From positions 62,001 through 126,000 of the forward strand of contig JADIZB010000038.1 in assembly GCA_016705005.1 (NCBI GenBank): DNA of 64,000 nt, read 5' to 3'. Origin of the DNA: Bacteroidales bacterium (GTDB taxonomy: Bacteria; Bacteroidota; Bacteroidia; Bacteroidales; Lentimicrobiaceae). Positions 45,996 through 55,789 of the stretch are shown here, one piece after another. A program made the translations under genes and the position numbers. Positions within the stretch are counted from its first letter, which is position 1; every line of letters starts with the position of its first letter. The notes beneath the pieces were generated by a model. It was not told where the DNA came from. It ran no database searches and saw only the letters and a program-made list of their open reading frames with translations.

Positions 45996-48326
45996 ATGAG
46001 AAAACTCTTCACAATGTTAATTCTGCTGTTCCTGTGGGCTGGTAGCTCATGGGCGCAAGGGACAGTGAACATGTACAGTTTTGCAGGTTCATCCGGTTCC
46101 TACACTGCACTAAGTACGGAGACCGTTTTATGGTCTGCCACATTTGATGACAACAATTCAACTGCCATCACTATTCCGAGTTTCAGTGTTAATAGTGTTG
46201 CTTATACAACAATGTTTGTACAGGCAAATGGTTGGATCACGCTTGGAGGAACTACAATTGCCAGTTCCTACACACCAATCTCCAACTCTACAAGTTATCC
46301 TGTAGTTATCTCTGCCTTTGGCCGAGACCTGAACAACGCAGCTGTAGGTACACCTAAAATTTCCTACAACACCAACGATGGTGGAGATATTGTTGTGCAA
46401 TATCAGGATGTGAGAAGGTACAACATTGCTGGTGAACAACTGAGTTTCCAGATCAGGCTGACTCCCGCAACAGGTGTTATCAGATTTGTTTATGGCGGAA
46501 CCATTTCTTCCGGTATCAGTACTTCCTATCCTCAGGTTGGATTAAGGGGAGCTAACAACACCATATATAACAACAGAACATCGACCACAACATGGTCAGG
46601 AACCACTGCCGGCGGTACCAATGCTGCAACCATTACATACAGCAGCACGGTGCTTCCTACAGCAGGACAAACCTATACCTTTACCCCACCGGTTGCCTGT
46701 ACCAATCCTACAAACCAGCCGACAGCACTTCTGCTGACTCCTTCCACAACCTCAGTTGCCGGTACTTTTACTGCTGCAGCCGGTTCTGACAGTTATCTCG
46801 TTATCAGGACTCCTGACGGAATCCCGACAGCTACCCCGGTTAACGGAACTACCTATGCCGTTGGCGCTGCCCTGGGCAATGCTACGGTTGTGCAATCCTC
46901 TGCTGCACTTTCATTCACAGCTTCTACTCTTACAGCTGGTACACTGTATTATTTCCATGTATTTTCCATGAACTCATTGTGCAGCGGTGGTCCGCTTTAT
47001 CTGACTACTTCTCCTCTGACCGCTTCAACCACAACGGCCCCGAATCCTCCGGCCAGTATTGCTGCAGCCGCCGTCAGCGGTGCACAGATTGACCTGACTA
47101 CCATCGCCAATGTGGCCGGCAATGATATTATGATTGCCTGGAATACAGTCAATACTTTTGGTACACCTACAGGTACCTACAACTCAGGTGATCCAATCAC
47201 CGGTGGTGGTACTGTGCTGAATACAGGCGCAGCAGGCGTAAGCAGCCACACCGGTCTTACCCAGGGTACACAATATTACTACAGGGCCTGGTCTGTAGCC
47301 GGTGGACTCTATTCTTCCTCCAATGTAAATGCCAACGCAATTACACTTTGCTCCGCTGCCTATCCGGCACCTTTCACCCAGAATTTTGATGCATTACAGG
47401 ATCCTGACGCTTGCTGGACAGAAACCAACGGAGTGCTTGCAGATCCGGTTGTTACAACCGGAGTGGTTTCAAACTGGGCCAAAGATGACTGGCGTAACAT
47501 TACTGGTTCAGATAAAGCCGCCAAGCTGAACATCTGGTCAACAGGACTCTACGGATGGTTATTCACCCCGCAGATTGATCTTGGAACCGGAACTTATCAG
47601 CTTGAGTTTGACCTCTCCCTGAATGCCTATGGTACTTCTACTGCTCCTGGAACAACAGGAACTGATGATAAATTTGCCGTTGTTATTTCAACCGATGGCG
47701 GCACCACCTGGACCTCAGCCAATACACTCAGGTTATGGGACAATGCAGGTTCAAGCAATGTTTATAACAACATTAACTTTAACGGCGAAAGAATCGTTAT
47801 TTCACTTGCCGGTTATTCAGGTGTTGTTAAGATCGGTTTCTATGGTGAATCTACCGTATCTAATGCCGACAACGATCTGATGATCAACAATCTGGCAATT
47901 GTACCTCCTCCTTCTTGCAGCATACCTCTCAGTCTTGCTTATTCCGGCGTTACCGCCAGTACAGCAAATATCAGCTGGACCGATGCCGCTACCGTTGAAA
48001 TTGACTACGCCATTGGTGCCCATACCCCGGGTACCGGAACCATTGTTCCGAATGTAACCGCCAATCCTTACGGACTTACAGGACTTACGTCAAATTCAAC
48101 CTACTATGTATATGTCAGGCAGAACTGCGGCGCAGGAAATTTCAGCGCCTGGACAGGACCTGTCGTCTTTACTACACTTTGTGATGTTACAACCTCCTTC
48201 ACTGAGAACTTCGATGCTGTTACTACCCCTGCTCTCCCGTCATGTTGGGCAAATATGTTGCGCCATCTCCGCCTCAACACAGGCATCAACTTCAGCTCTC
48301 TGCTCCTAACTGTCTTTCATTTATAG
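45996..48326 (+). CDS. Adhesin-like protein, N-terminal part before a decayed stretch (cassette 2)
   Basis: This frame encodes 776 residues. The signal peptide is MRKLFTMLILLFLWAGSSWAQ, similar to that of 36654. Residues 25-225 are a beta-sandwich ending with a QTYTFTPP linker, and about 230-440 hold Fn3-like domains. A MAM-like domain follows (about 445-635, PFTQNFDALQDPDACWTE to LMINNLAIVPPP), then Fn3 (640-725, VYVRQNCGAGNFSAWTGP). A second MAM-like domain starts with SFTENFDAVTTPALPSCWAN and then loses its frame; the final 25 residues are spurious. The intact gene would run on to 51848, about 1950 residues, in the same reading phase. Confidence 0.8.
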   Translation: MRKLFTMLILLFLWAGSSWAQGTVNMYSFAGSSGSYTALSTETVLWSATFDDNNSTAITIPSFSVNSVAYTTMFVQANGWITLGGTTIASSYTPISNSTSYPVVISAFGRDLNNAAVGTPKISYNTNDGGDIVVQYQDVRRYNIAGEQLSFQIRLTPATGVIRFVYGGTISSGISTSYPQVGLRGANNTIYNNRTSTTTWSGTTAGGTNAATITYSSTVLPTAGQTYTFTPPVACTNPTNQPTALLLTPSTTSVAGTFTAAAGSDSYLVIRTPDGIPTATPVNGTTYAVGAALGNATVVQSSAALSFTASTLTAGTLYYFHVFSMNSLCSGGPLYLTTSPLTASTTTAPNPPASIAAAAVSGAQIDLTTIANVAGNDIMIAWNTVNTFGTPTGTYNSGDPITGGGTVLNTGAAGVSSHTGLTQGTQYYYRAWSVAGGLYSSSNVNANAITLCSAAYPAPFTQNFDALQDPDACWTETNGVLADPVVTTGVVSNWAKDDWRNITGSDKAAKLNIWSTGLYGWLFTPQIDLGTGTYQLEFDLSLNAYGTSTAPGTTGTDDKFAVVISTDGGTTWTSANTLRLWDNAGSSNVYNNINFNGERIVISLAGYSGVVKIGFYGESTVSNADNDLMINNLAIVPPPSCSIPLSLAYSGVTASTANISWTDAATVEIDYAIGAHTPGTGTIVPNVTANPYGLTGLTSNSTYYVYVRQNCGAGNFSAWTGPVVFTTLCDVTTSFTENFDAVTTPALPSCWANMLRHLRLNTGINFSSLLLTVFHL

Positions 48327-48632
48327 TGGTCAGGCAACCAGTATGGCTGATGATTACTTATCCCCGGCTTTATCAAACCTGGAGGACGAACCCATCAGCT
48401 TGTTTTCAAAGCCAGAGGGCCAGTACAAATCTGTCTGTAATTGGTCGGAACCATGTCAAATCCTCTAAATGCAGCTACTTTACCCCATCTGTGCAATCTT
48501 TCACAATACAGGTGCTCTAACCAGCAGCATTCAGCTTTGCTTCATTGCCGGTTCTGACCTAGTCAAATTGCTGTTGCTCACCCGCTGACCACCACCTACT
48601 CCTATGTTTATATTGATGACGTAGTTTGGGAA
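48241..48632 (+). pseudogene. Indel-riddled stretch of a MAM-like domain
   Basis: Pieces of one domain can be read only by hopping frames: APNCLSF, then YSGQATSMADDYLSPALSN, then STNLSVI, then GTMSNPLNAAT, then YVYIDDVVWE-like YSYVYIDDVVWEVLPP. This requires several small insertions or deletions within about 370 bases. The flanking frames (45996-48326 and 48633-51848) are clean and share the same phase. Confidence 0.75.
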
Positions 48633-51600
48633 GTGTTACCTCCTTGTTCACAGGTATCAGCGCTGACCGCAACTTCAATTACAGGTTCATCGGCTGTTCT
48701 TGGCTGGAATGCCAACGGAACCACCGCATGGGAAATTGAATACGGTGCTTCAGGCTTTACCCAGGGCACAGGAACCATGATCACAACTGGCGTAACCAAT
48801 CCTTACACCCTCAGTGGTCTGACTCCGGTTACTGCTTACAGCTATTATGTAAGAGCTAACTGCGGTGTAGACGGATACAGTTTATGGACAGGTCCTTACA
48901 CCTTCACTACTACAGTTGCATGTCCTGCACCTACCGCACAGGTAGTAACGGGCATTGCCACCGATGAAGCTTATCTTGGCTGGACAAGTCTCGGATCACT
49001 CTGGAACATTGAATACGGCCCGGCCGGATTTGTTCAGGGAACCGGAACAGTGATCAGCTCCAACACCAATCCCAAAAGGATTTCAGGTCTTACAGCAGCT
49101 ACTGCCTATTCATGGTATGTACAGCAGGATTGCGGAGGCGGAACCCTCAGCACCTGGACCGGACCAAACACATTTACTACTTTGTGTAATCCGATTGCTA
49201 CCCTTCCATGGACAGAAAACTTTGATGCCGTTGTAACTCCTGCCCTGCCTTCATGCTGGTTCGAAGAAAACGGTGACTGGGTTACTGCTACCAATGCAGG
49301 TTCAACCTATGATGCTGATGCTCTTTCAGGCACACAGTTCCTCAGGGAAGCTTATTCAGCTGTTAATGAATATATCTGGAGCCCCGGATTCACACTGACT
49401 GCAGGTTCATCCTATGACTTTACATTCTGGTGGGCCGGTGATGATTTCGACGGATGGGATGGTGATGTATTCTACAACTCAACCCCGATTTCAACCGGAG
49501 CTACCCAGATGGGTGCATCCTTTGTAACCGCTGCAACAGTAACTTCAACAACCTATGCAAAAGTTACCCGTACTCTCGTACCTGCAGTAACCGGAACCTA
49601 TTACTTTGCCATCCGGGTTAATGCTACAGGAGATCCCTGGTACCTGAGTTTTGATGATTTCAAACTTGATCTCACACCAAGTTGTGTTGAACCAACTGGT
49701 ATCGCTGTTTCAGCGATTACAGCTACCACAGCAACCATTGGATGGACTGCTCCATCACCGGCACCCGGAAGCGGATACGAGTGGGAAGTACGTACCAGCG
49801 GCGCTGGTGGCAGCGGAGCTACCGGTCTTGTTCAGTCGGGATCGACCTCAGCAGGTACTGTTACCGCCAATGTTGCCGGTTTAACAGCAACCACTACCTA
49901 TTATGTATATGTACGCGGCAACTGCGGTGCAGGAAGCTACAGCACATGGGCAGGACCTGAAGATTTCAGGACAGGTTGTTCAGGTGGCGCTATCTCTACC
50001 TTCCCGTACACCGAAGATTTCACTGCAGGTATTGTTCCTCCTGACTGCTGGTCAGAAATTATCAGCAATCCGGATTACAACTGGAAACCCAGTACAACCA
50101 ATCCTGGTACAGCTGACATAGAATACGATCCGGATCTTGTTGCTCAGGATGAATGGCTGGTTACCCCGGTTCTCAACTTCTCAGCACTTGCACATCCCCG
50201 CCTGAGTTTCAGCTGGATGATGAGTTACTATTGGGCAGTTGATCCTAACGATAACTATGACCTGAACTGTAAGATCAGTACCGACGGTGGTGCTACCTGG
50301 CCAACCACACTCTGGTCAGAAGCCGGAGAAGGTGTTTTCACCAACTTTACCATGTACACCGAAACCATAGACCTTCTGGCTTATGCAGGACAATCGAATG
50401 TAAAGATTGCATGGCAGTATGTAGGTGTTGACGGTGCTCAGGCCAATCTTGACAACATCGTTATCGATCTGTGGCCAAGCTGTCTTGCTCCTTCTGATGT
50501 TATTGCTTCTGCTGTAACAACTTCAACAGCTACCATTTCATGGACTGCTTCAGCTTCAGCTCCAACCGGAGGTTACGAATATGAAGTACGCACCAGTGGT
50601 GCAGCCGGAAGCGGCGCAACCGGCCTTTTCGTTGCCGGAACTACCGCTGCAGGTGATGTTGATGCCAATATTACCGGCTTAACTGCTGCTACCGAGTATT
50701 TTGTATATGTTCGTTCAAACTGCGGTGCAGGTGACTACAGCTCATGGGCCAGTGGTACATTCTCAACCCTCTGCGATGCATACGCACTTCCATTCACTGA
50801 AGAGTTTGAAGCCACTTCTGCTACCCTTGGTTGCTGGTTCTCATACAACATCGATCTTGCAGGCACTGCCTGGGGACTTTCATCCAGCTATAACCATACT
50901 ACCGGTGGTTCTGTATCGGCATACCATACATATGGTCCTTCAACCAATACTGAGGACGGTTACCTTGTCAGCCCGGGATTGGTTATTCCGGCTTCGGGAA
51001 ACATCGAACTCAGTTTCTGGTCATACAATTCATTCCCAACCTATTACTACAAGAACAGCGTAATGGTTTCAACCGGTTCACCTGATCCTACGGATGGTGA
51101 TTATGTTGAAATCTGGACTCCTGGTTCTGTAACTGCAACATGGGAACAGGCCTTACTTGATCTCAGCGCTTATCATGGTCAGACCATCTATGTTGCTTTC
51201 CGTTATGAAGGCAGCGATGCACACGCCTGGTATGTTGATGACGTAAGTGTTTCAACTGTAGTACCTTCAACCAAGACCCTCAACCTTACCAATGTATTGC
51301 TTGAAGGTTTATACGATGGTGCCGGAACCATGCGTCAGGCATTCGACGACCTCGGTCCTAAATTCGATCCGGGAGTAGCCGATATGATTACTGTTGAGTT
51401 GCACAATGCTGCTGACTATTCAACGATTGAGCACACAGCACTTGTTCAGCTGAGCACAACCGGAACGGCAACTGTAACCGGTATTCCTGCTTCATTAAGC
51501 GATAGCTACTACATTACGGTTAAACATCGTAACTCAATCGAAACAACCACAGCCAACGCTGTTTCTTTCGCCGGAACAACCATTACCCAGAGTTTTGGTG

Positions 51601-51848
51601 ATCCTGCAGAGATCGCAGGCGGCAATCTGTTGCTGATGATCGACATGGGTTATGCCATCTATGGTGGTGATATCAACCAGGACGGTTTCGTTGATGGTGG
51701 TGACGTTACCCCATTCGATAACGACCAGTTTAACTTTGTAGCCGGTTATGTTGACTCAGATGTTGACGGAAACGGAAGTGTTGATGGTGGTGATGGTACC
51801 ATCCTTGACAACAACCAGTTCAACTTTGTCGGAGCTGTACTCCACTAA
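48633..51848 (+). CDS. Adhesin-like protein, C-terminal part with dockerin-like module (cassette 2)
   Basis: This frame of 1071 residues continues the gene begun at 45996; the ATG at 48633 is just the first in the reopened frame. It alternates Fn3 domains (YYVRANCGVDGYSLWTGP, VYVRGNCGAGSYSTWAGP, VYVRSNCGAGDYSSWASG) with three MAM-like domains (for example LPWTENFDAVVTPALPSCWF). From about residue 879 the C-terminal module appears (TKTLNLTNVLLEGLYDG, ITVKHRNSIETTTA), with acidic repeats GDINQDGFVDGGDVTPFDNDQ and SDVDGNGSVDGGDGTILDNNQ. It matches the ends of the proteins at 36654 and 56689. There is no T9SS tail. Confidence 0.85.
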   Translation: MLPPCSQVSALTATSITGSSAVLGWNANGTTAWEIEYGASGFTQGTGTMITTGVTNPYTLSGLTPVTAYSYYVRANCGVDGYSLWTGPYTFTTTVACPAPTAQVVTGIATDEAYLGWTSLGSLWNIEYGPAGFVQGTGTVISSNTNPKRISGLTAATAYSWYVQQDCGGGTLSTWTGPNTFTTLCNPIATLPWTENFDAVVTPALPSCWFEENGDWVTATNAGSTYDADALSGTQFLREAYSAVNEYIWSPGFTLTAGSSYDFTFWWAGDDFDGWDGDVFYNSTPISTGATQMGASFVTAATVTSTTYAKVTRTLVPAVTGTYYFAIRVNATGDPWYLSFDDFKLDLTPSCVEPTGIAVSAITATTATIGWTAPSPAPGSGYEWEVRTSGAGGSGATGLVQSGSTSAGTVTANVAGLTATTTYYVYVRGNCGAGSYSTWAGPEDFRTGCSGGAISTFPYTEDFTAGIVPPDCWSEIISNPDYNWKPSTTNPGTADIEYDPDLVAQDEWLVTPVLNFSALAHPRLSFSWMMSYYWAVDPNDNYDLNCKISTDGGATWPTTLWSEAGEGVFTNFTMYTETIDLLAYAGQSNVKIAWQYVGVDGAQANLDNIVIDLWPSCLAPSDVIASAVTTSTATISWTASASAPTGGYEYEVRTSGAAGSGATGLFVAGTTAAGDVDANITGLTAATEYFVYVRSNCGAGDYSSWASGTFSTLCDAYALPFTEEFEATSATLGCWFSYNIDLAGTAWGLSSSYNHTTGGSVSAYHTYGPSTNTEDGYLVSPGLVIPASGNIELSFWSYNSFPTYYYKNSVMVSTGSPDPTDGDYVEIWTPGSVTATWEQALLDLSAYHGQTIYVAFRYEGSDAHAWYVDDVSVSTVVPSTKTLNLTNVLLEGLYDGAGTMRQAFDDLGPKFDPGVADMITVELHNAADYSTIEHTALVQLSTTGTATVTGIPASLSDSYYITVKHRNSIETTTANAVSFAGTTITQSFGDPAEIAGGNLLLMIDMGYAIYGGDINQDGFVDGGDVTPFDNDQFNFVAGYVDSDVDGNGSVDGGDGTILDNNQFNFVGAVLH

Positions 51849-51858
51849 TCTACACAAA

Positions 51859-51890
51859 CAGGAATCTCTCCCTCACAGGAGGGGTTCCTG
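51859..51890 (+). repeat. Hairpin between adhesin and scaffold genes (cassette 2)
   Basis: Counterpart of 40306-40337 with the same stem and loop sequence. Both intergenic regions are exactly 120 bp long. Confidence 0.6.
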
Positions 51891-51968
51891 TAATTATAAA
51901 TACATTTTAGTAAAACCCCAAAATTGAAAATCAATCATTACTAATTCAATAACCCAAAAACAACAATT

Positions 51969-53081
51969 ATGAGAAAACTACTCAACAAAATGCTCAGGAT
52001 GGTGCCTCTGCTGGCATTGGTCCTGTCCTTCGCACAAACCAACGCGCAGCGGCCTTACGCCCCTTCCGCAGAGGAGGACTTCCTGATTACCTTGCAGAAT
52101 GTGGTTCAACCGGTTGGAACAACCAACATTCTTGAGTTTGACATTTACATTGTTGACACTGATCCCAGTCAGGATCTTCAGATGGCCACCTTCCAGGCTG
52201 GTATCAATTTTAACCTTTCAATACTTAGTGGCCAGGCTACAACAGCAACAATGACAACGATTGTTGCCGGTTCATCCGGACTGCCCGCTGCCATGGCTCC
52301 GATTAGTGTAAGTACGACTGCTGCCGGTCTTGTCAGGATCGCCGGACGTGCTGCCCCTGGTTGCGGAGGTGGTTTTATTATCCCAACAACTGCTCCTGGA
52401 ATTAAAGTTGGTACATTCAGAATGACCAATGGCAATGGTACAGCCTTTGCAGCAGGTTCGACTCCTAACCTTGTCTTTACTGCAAGCACAGCCATTACCC
52501 CGTCTTATGCAACAAGGTTTGCCTATTACGCAGCTGCTACCTGTCTCAATACACAGGCTGTGATCACCCCTGGTGTGAATGCCAATGTGCTTGAGAATCC
52601 TGTACTGAATGCTCCCAGTTGTCAACCTCCTGCGGTATTTGCCGTAACCGGTGGTGGTGAGTATTGCCAGGGTGGTGCCGGTTTACCGGTAGGCCTTGCA
52701 GGTTCAGAACTGGATGCAACTTATACCCTTTACAATGGTGCTGCGCTCGTGGGTACTTTCCCCGGAACCGGTTCAGCCCTTTCTTTTGGCAATCAGCTTG
52801 CAGGTACCTATACTGTAGTGGCTACCAAGTGTGATCCTCCTCAGACTGCCAACATGACCGGCAATGCTGTGGTTATTGAAACCCCTGCTTCAACTGTTGA
52901 ATTCACTGAGTCAGCTTGTGATACTTACACATGGGCTCTCAATGGACAGACCTATACTGCAAGTGGTGATTATAACTATGTTGTAGGTTGTGTTACCAAT
53001 ATCCTGCACCTGACCATTACCCCAAGCAGCACTGTTGAATTCACTGAATCAGCTTGTGATACTTGCATGGGCACTCAATAG
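51969..53081 (+). CDS. Cohesin-like scaffold protein, N-terminal part before a frameshift (cassette 2)
   Basis: This frame encodes 370 residues. The first 215 closely match the protein at 40416: signal peptide, then the cohesin-like beta-sandwich (EEDFLITLQNVVQP, FDIYIVDTDPSQD, LVRIAGRAAPGCGGGF). One Ig-like domain follows (about 220-300); the second Ig-like domain of cassette 1 is absent. The 46-residue repeats start near residue 305. In the second unit, CDTYTWALNG is broken: two bases are missing near 53064-53066, giving CDTCMGTQ and a stop. Restoring them joins the frame to 53035-55701 as one protein of 1244 residues. Confidence 0.8.
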   Translation: MRKLLNKMLRMVPLLALVLSFAQTNAQRPYAPSAEEDFLITLQNVVQPVGTTNILEFDIYIVDTDPSQDLQMATFQAGINFNLSILSGQATTATMTTIVAGSSGLPAAMAPISVSTTAAGLVRIAGRAAPGCGGGFIIPTTAPGIKVGTFRMTNGNGTAFAAGSTPNLVFTASTAITPSYATRFAYYAAATCLNTQAVITPGVNANVLENPVLNAPSCQPPAVFAVTGGGEYCQGGAGLPVGLAGSELDATYTLYNGAALVGTFPGTGSALSFGNQLAGTYTVVATKCDPPQTANMTGNAVVIETPASTVEFTESACDTYTWALNGQTYTASGDYNYVVGCVTNILHLTITPSSTVEFTESACDTCMGTQ

Positions 53082-53992
53082 CCAGACCTATACTGCAAGT
53101 GGTGATTATACCTATGTTGTCGGATGTGTTACCAATATCCTGCACCTGACCATTACCCCAAGCAGCACTGTTGAATTTACTGATGCAGCTTGTGATACTT
53201 ACACATGGGCACTCAATGGACAGACCTATACTGCAAGTGGTGATTATAACTATGTTGTAGGTTGTGTTACCAATATCCTGCACCTGACCATTACCCCAAG
53301 CAGCACTGTTGAATTTACTGAAGCAGCTTGTGATACTTACACATGGGCTCTCAATGGACAGACCTATACTGCAAGTGGTGATTATAACTATGTTGTAGGT
53401 TGTGTTACCAATATCCTGCACCTGACCATTACTCCAAGCAGCATTGTTGAATTCAATGAAGCTGCCTGCGATACTTACACATGGGCTCTTAACGGAACAA
53501 CCTATACTGTTAGTGGTGATTACACATATGTTGTAGGTTGTGTTACCAATATCCTGCACCTGACCATTACCCCAAGCGGAAACAATGAATACACTGAATC
53601 AGCTTGTGATTCATACTTCTGGGCTGTCAGCGGTCTTACCTATACCGTAAGTGGTAATTATACTTTCGTGAACGGTTGTTCAACCAACGTCCTTCACCTG
53701 ACCATTACCCCAAGCAGCACTGTTGAATTCACTGATGCAGCTTGTGATACTTACACATGGGCTCTCAATGGTATGACCTATACCGCAAGTGGTGATTACA
53801 ATTATGTTGTAGGTTGTGTTACCAATGTACTGCACCTGACCATCACCCCAAGCAGCACTGTAGAAGTTACCGAAGCCGCCTGTGATACTTACACATGGGC
53901 TCTCAATGGTATGACCTATACTGCAAGTGGTGATTATAACTATGTTGTAGGTTGTGTTACCAACGTTCTGCACCTGACCATTACCAATTCAG
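52891..53992 (+). repeat. Eight 138-bp tandem repeats in the cassette 2 scaffold gene
   Basis: Units begin at 52891, 53029, 53165, 53303, 53441, 53579, 53717 and 53855; the second is 136 bp because of the two-base loss. The sixth unit is the divergent NNEYTESACDSYFWAVSG type, which is the third unit in cassette 1. The paralogue has five units, so copy number has changed since duplication. Confidence 0.92.
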
Positions 53993-55701
53993 TTGCTCCT
54001 GCTGTTTCTATCGTAGAAAGTGCAAACAACGTTGTTGCCGGTACTTCAGTTACTTTCACAGCTACCCCGGTTAACGGCGGAACTGCTGCTTATGCATGGT
54101 TTGTAAACGGCTTACCTGCCGGAACAAATAACTTCCAGTTAACCTACGCTCCTGCTAACGGTGACGCTGTTTATGTAGTTATGACAAGTTCACTCACCTG
54201 TGTAACTGTTCCTACTGCTACTTCAAACACCATCAACATGGTAGTAACCCCGGTTATTCCTATGGGTGCTGTTTGGACTGGTCTTGCCAACAACGGTGAC
54301 TGGTTTACCGCTGGTAACTGGGATACCGGAGTTCCGGGTGCCATTACCAATGTAACCATTCCTGGTGGCCTTGGTGCCAACTATCCGATGAATGCAGGTG
54401 TTTGTAACAACCTTCTCGTTGCAAACGGTGCTTCATTAATGGTTAACCCAACCGTAGGTGGTACAGCTACCGTTCAGTCATTTGTAACTGCCGGTCAGTA
54501 TCATTTCATCAGCAGCCCGGTTGCTTCTGCAACTGCAGGCAGTGCCTTCCCGCTTTCTACTTACATGAGGAAATATGACGAACTGCAGCCAACCCAACAG
54601 TGGGTCAACATTCTTGCTGCTGACGTTCTCGTTCCTTTCACAGGTATTTCAACTTTCATCCCTGTTGCTACAGGTGACCATACAGCCAATTATGTTGGTT
54701 CACTCAACGACGGTGCTTTCAGCAATGCAGGTCTTACCTTCACTGCCAACAGTACTGCAAGTTATGATGGTTACAACCTCCTTGGCAATCCGTATGCTTC
54801 ACGCATCGACCTGGAAGCTGGTGTAAGCCTCAGCAATGTTGACAACGCTATCTACTTCTGGAACCCGGCCATCAACAATTACTCATACTGGGTAATCGGT
54901 GGTGCAGGCGTTAACGGAGCCAGCGCAAACGTTCCTGTTGGTCAGGGATTCTTTGTAAAAGTTTCTACTCCTGGTACAGGTTCTTTCGGCGTTTCAAATG
55001 CTGTTCGTACAAATGCTGTTCAGGCTTTCTACAAGAACTCTATCAACAACGTGATCAGACTTAAAGTTGAAGGTGACATCTACTCTGATGAGACCATGGT
55101 TCGTTTCGACAATCAGGCTTCTTCACAGTTCGACAGCCAGTTTGACGCTTACAAACTGAAAGCCAGCGATGTTAACCACCTCTATACCAAAACAGCCGAT
55201 GGTTCAGAACTTGCTATCAACGCACTGACCTCAATCGAAGAGAACACTTCAATTCCTGTTTATTTTGAAGTTGCTCACAATGGTACTTACAGCCTCACCG
55301 CAAGTGAACTCGAAACCATCGCAGGTAGTGTTCCTGTTTGGTTGGAAGACCTCAAAACAGGTGCTGTTCAGAACCTGAGGGAAAATGCTGTTTATGCTTT
55401 CAGCGCCAATGTTAACGACAATGTAAACAGGTTTAAACTCACCTTCGCCGTTCTTGGTGTTGATGACAAACCGCTGCAGAACGTAAACATCTGGAGTGTT
55501 GACAAGAACATCCACATGCAGCTTCCTGTTGTTGTTAAAGGTAACGTCCGCGTAACTAACGCTGCCGGTCAGACCCTGCTCAACTCAGAGATCAATGCTG
55601 TTGGTGAATATGTAATCCATGCTCCGGTTGCCGCTGGCATCTACATGGTGACCATTACTTCCAACGAAGGAACTGTAACTAAAAAAGTGTTTATTAAATA
55701 G
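53035..55701 (+). CDS. Scaffold protein, C-terminal part with T9SS sorting domain (cassette 2)
   Basis: This frame of 888 residues continues the protein begun at 51969 after a two-base loss; the first dozen residues (MNSLNQLVILA) are out of phase with the real protein. It holds about seven 46-residue repeats, the Ig/PKD-like domain, the WTGLANNGDWFTAGNWDTGVP segment, a beta-rich core and the type A T9SS sorting domain ending TSNEGTVTKKVFIK. Nucleotide identity to 42301-44010 is near complete at both ends, but clearly lower in the core (about 54522-55030). Confidence 0.85.
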   Translation: MNSLNQLVILAWALNSQTYTASGDYTYVVGCVTNILHLTITPSSTVEFTDAACDTYTWALNGQTYTASGDYNYVVGCVTNILHLTITPSSTVEFTEAACDTYTWALNGQTYTASGDYNYVVGCVTNILHLTITPSSIVEFNEAACDTYTWALNGTTYTVSGDYTYVVGCVTNILHLTITPSGNNEYTESACDSYFWAVSGLTYTVSGNYTFVNGCSTNVLHLTITPSSTVEFTDAACDTYTWALNGMTYTASGDYNYVVGCVTNVLHLTITPSSTVEVTEAACDTYTWALNGMTYTASGDYNYVVGCVTNVLHLTITNSVAPAVSIVESANNVVAGTSVTFTATPVNGGTAAYAWFVNGLPAGTNNFQLTYAPANGDAVYVVMTSSLTCVTVPTATSNTINMVVTPVIPMGAVWTGLANNGDWFTAGNWDTGVPGAITNVTIPGGLGANYPMNAGVCNNLLVANGASLMVNPTVGGTATVQSFVTAGQYHFISSPVASATAGSAFPLSTYMRKYDELQPTQQWVNILAADVLVPFTGISTFIPVATGDHTANYVGSLNDGAFSNAGLTFTANSTASYDGYNLLGNPYASRIDLEAGVSLSNVDNAIYFWNPAINNYSYWVIGGAGVNGASANVPVGQGFFVKVSTPGTGSFGVSNAVRTNAVQAFYKNSINNVIRLKVEGDIYSDETMVRFDNQASSQFDSQFDAYKLKASDVNHLYTKTADGSELAINALTSIEENTSIPVYFEVAHNGTYSLTASELETIAGSVPVWLEDLKTGAVQNLRENAVYAFSANVNDNVNRFKLTFAVLGVDDKPLQNVNIWSVDKNIHMQLPVVVKGNVRVTNAAGQTLLNSEINAVGEYVIHAPVAAGIYMVTITSNEGTVTKKVFIK

Positions 55702-55710
55702 TTTTAAACC

Positions 55711-55738
55711 TTCTCCCCCTTTCCCCAAGGGGGGAGAA
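55711..55738 (+). repeat. Hairpin TTCTCCCCC / GGGGGAGAA (cassette 2)
   Basis: Counterpart of 44020-44047, at the same distance from the scaffold stop codon and the small-protein start. Confidence 0.6.
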
Positions 55739-55789
55739 CATTAAACTGATTTAATAACAAACTCAAAAAACAAACTAAAAATCATCATT

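Noticed and set aside
52891..53992. Tandem repeats considered as a CRISPR array
   Set aside because: The 138-bp units are contiguous, in frame and encode protein; there are no unique spacers.
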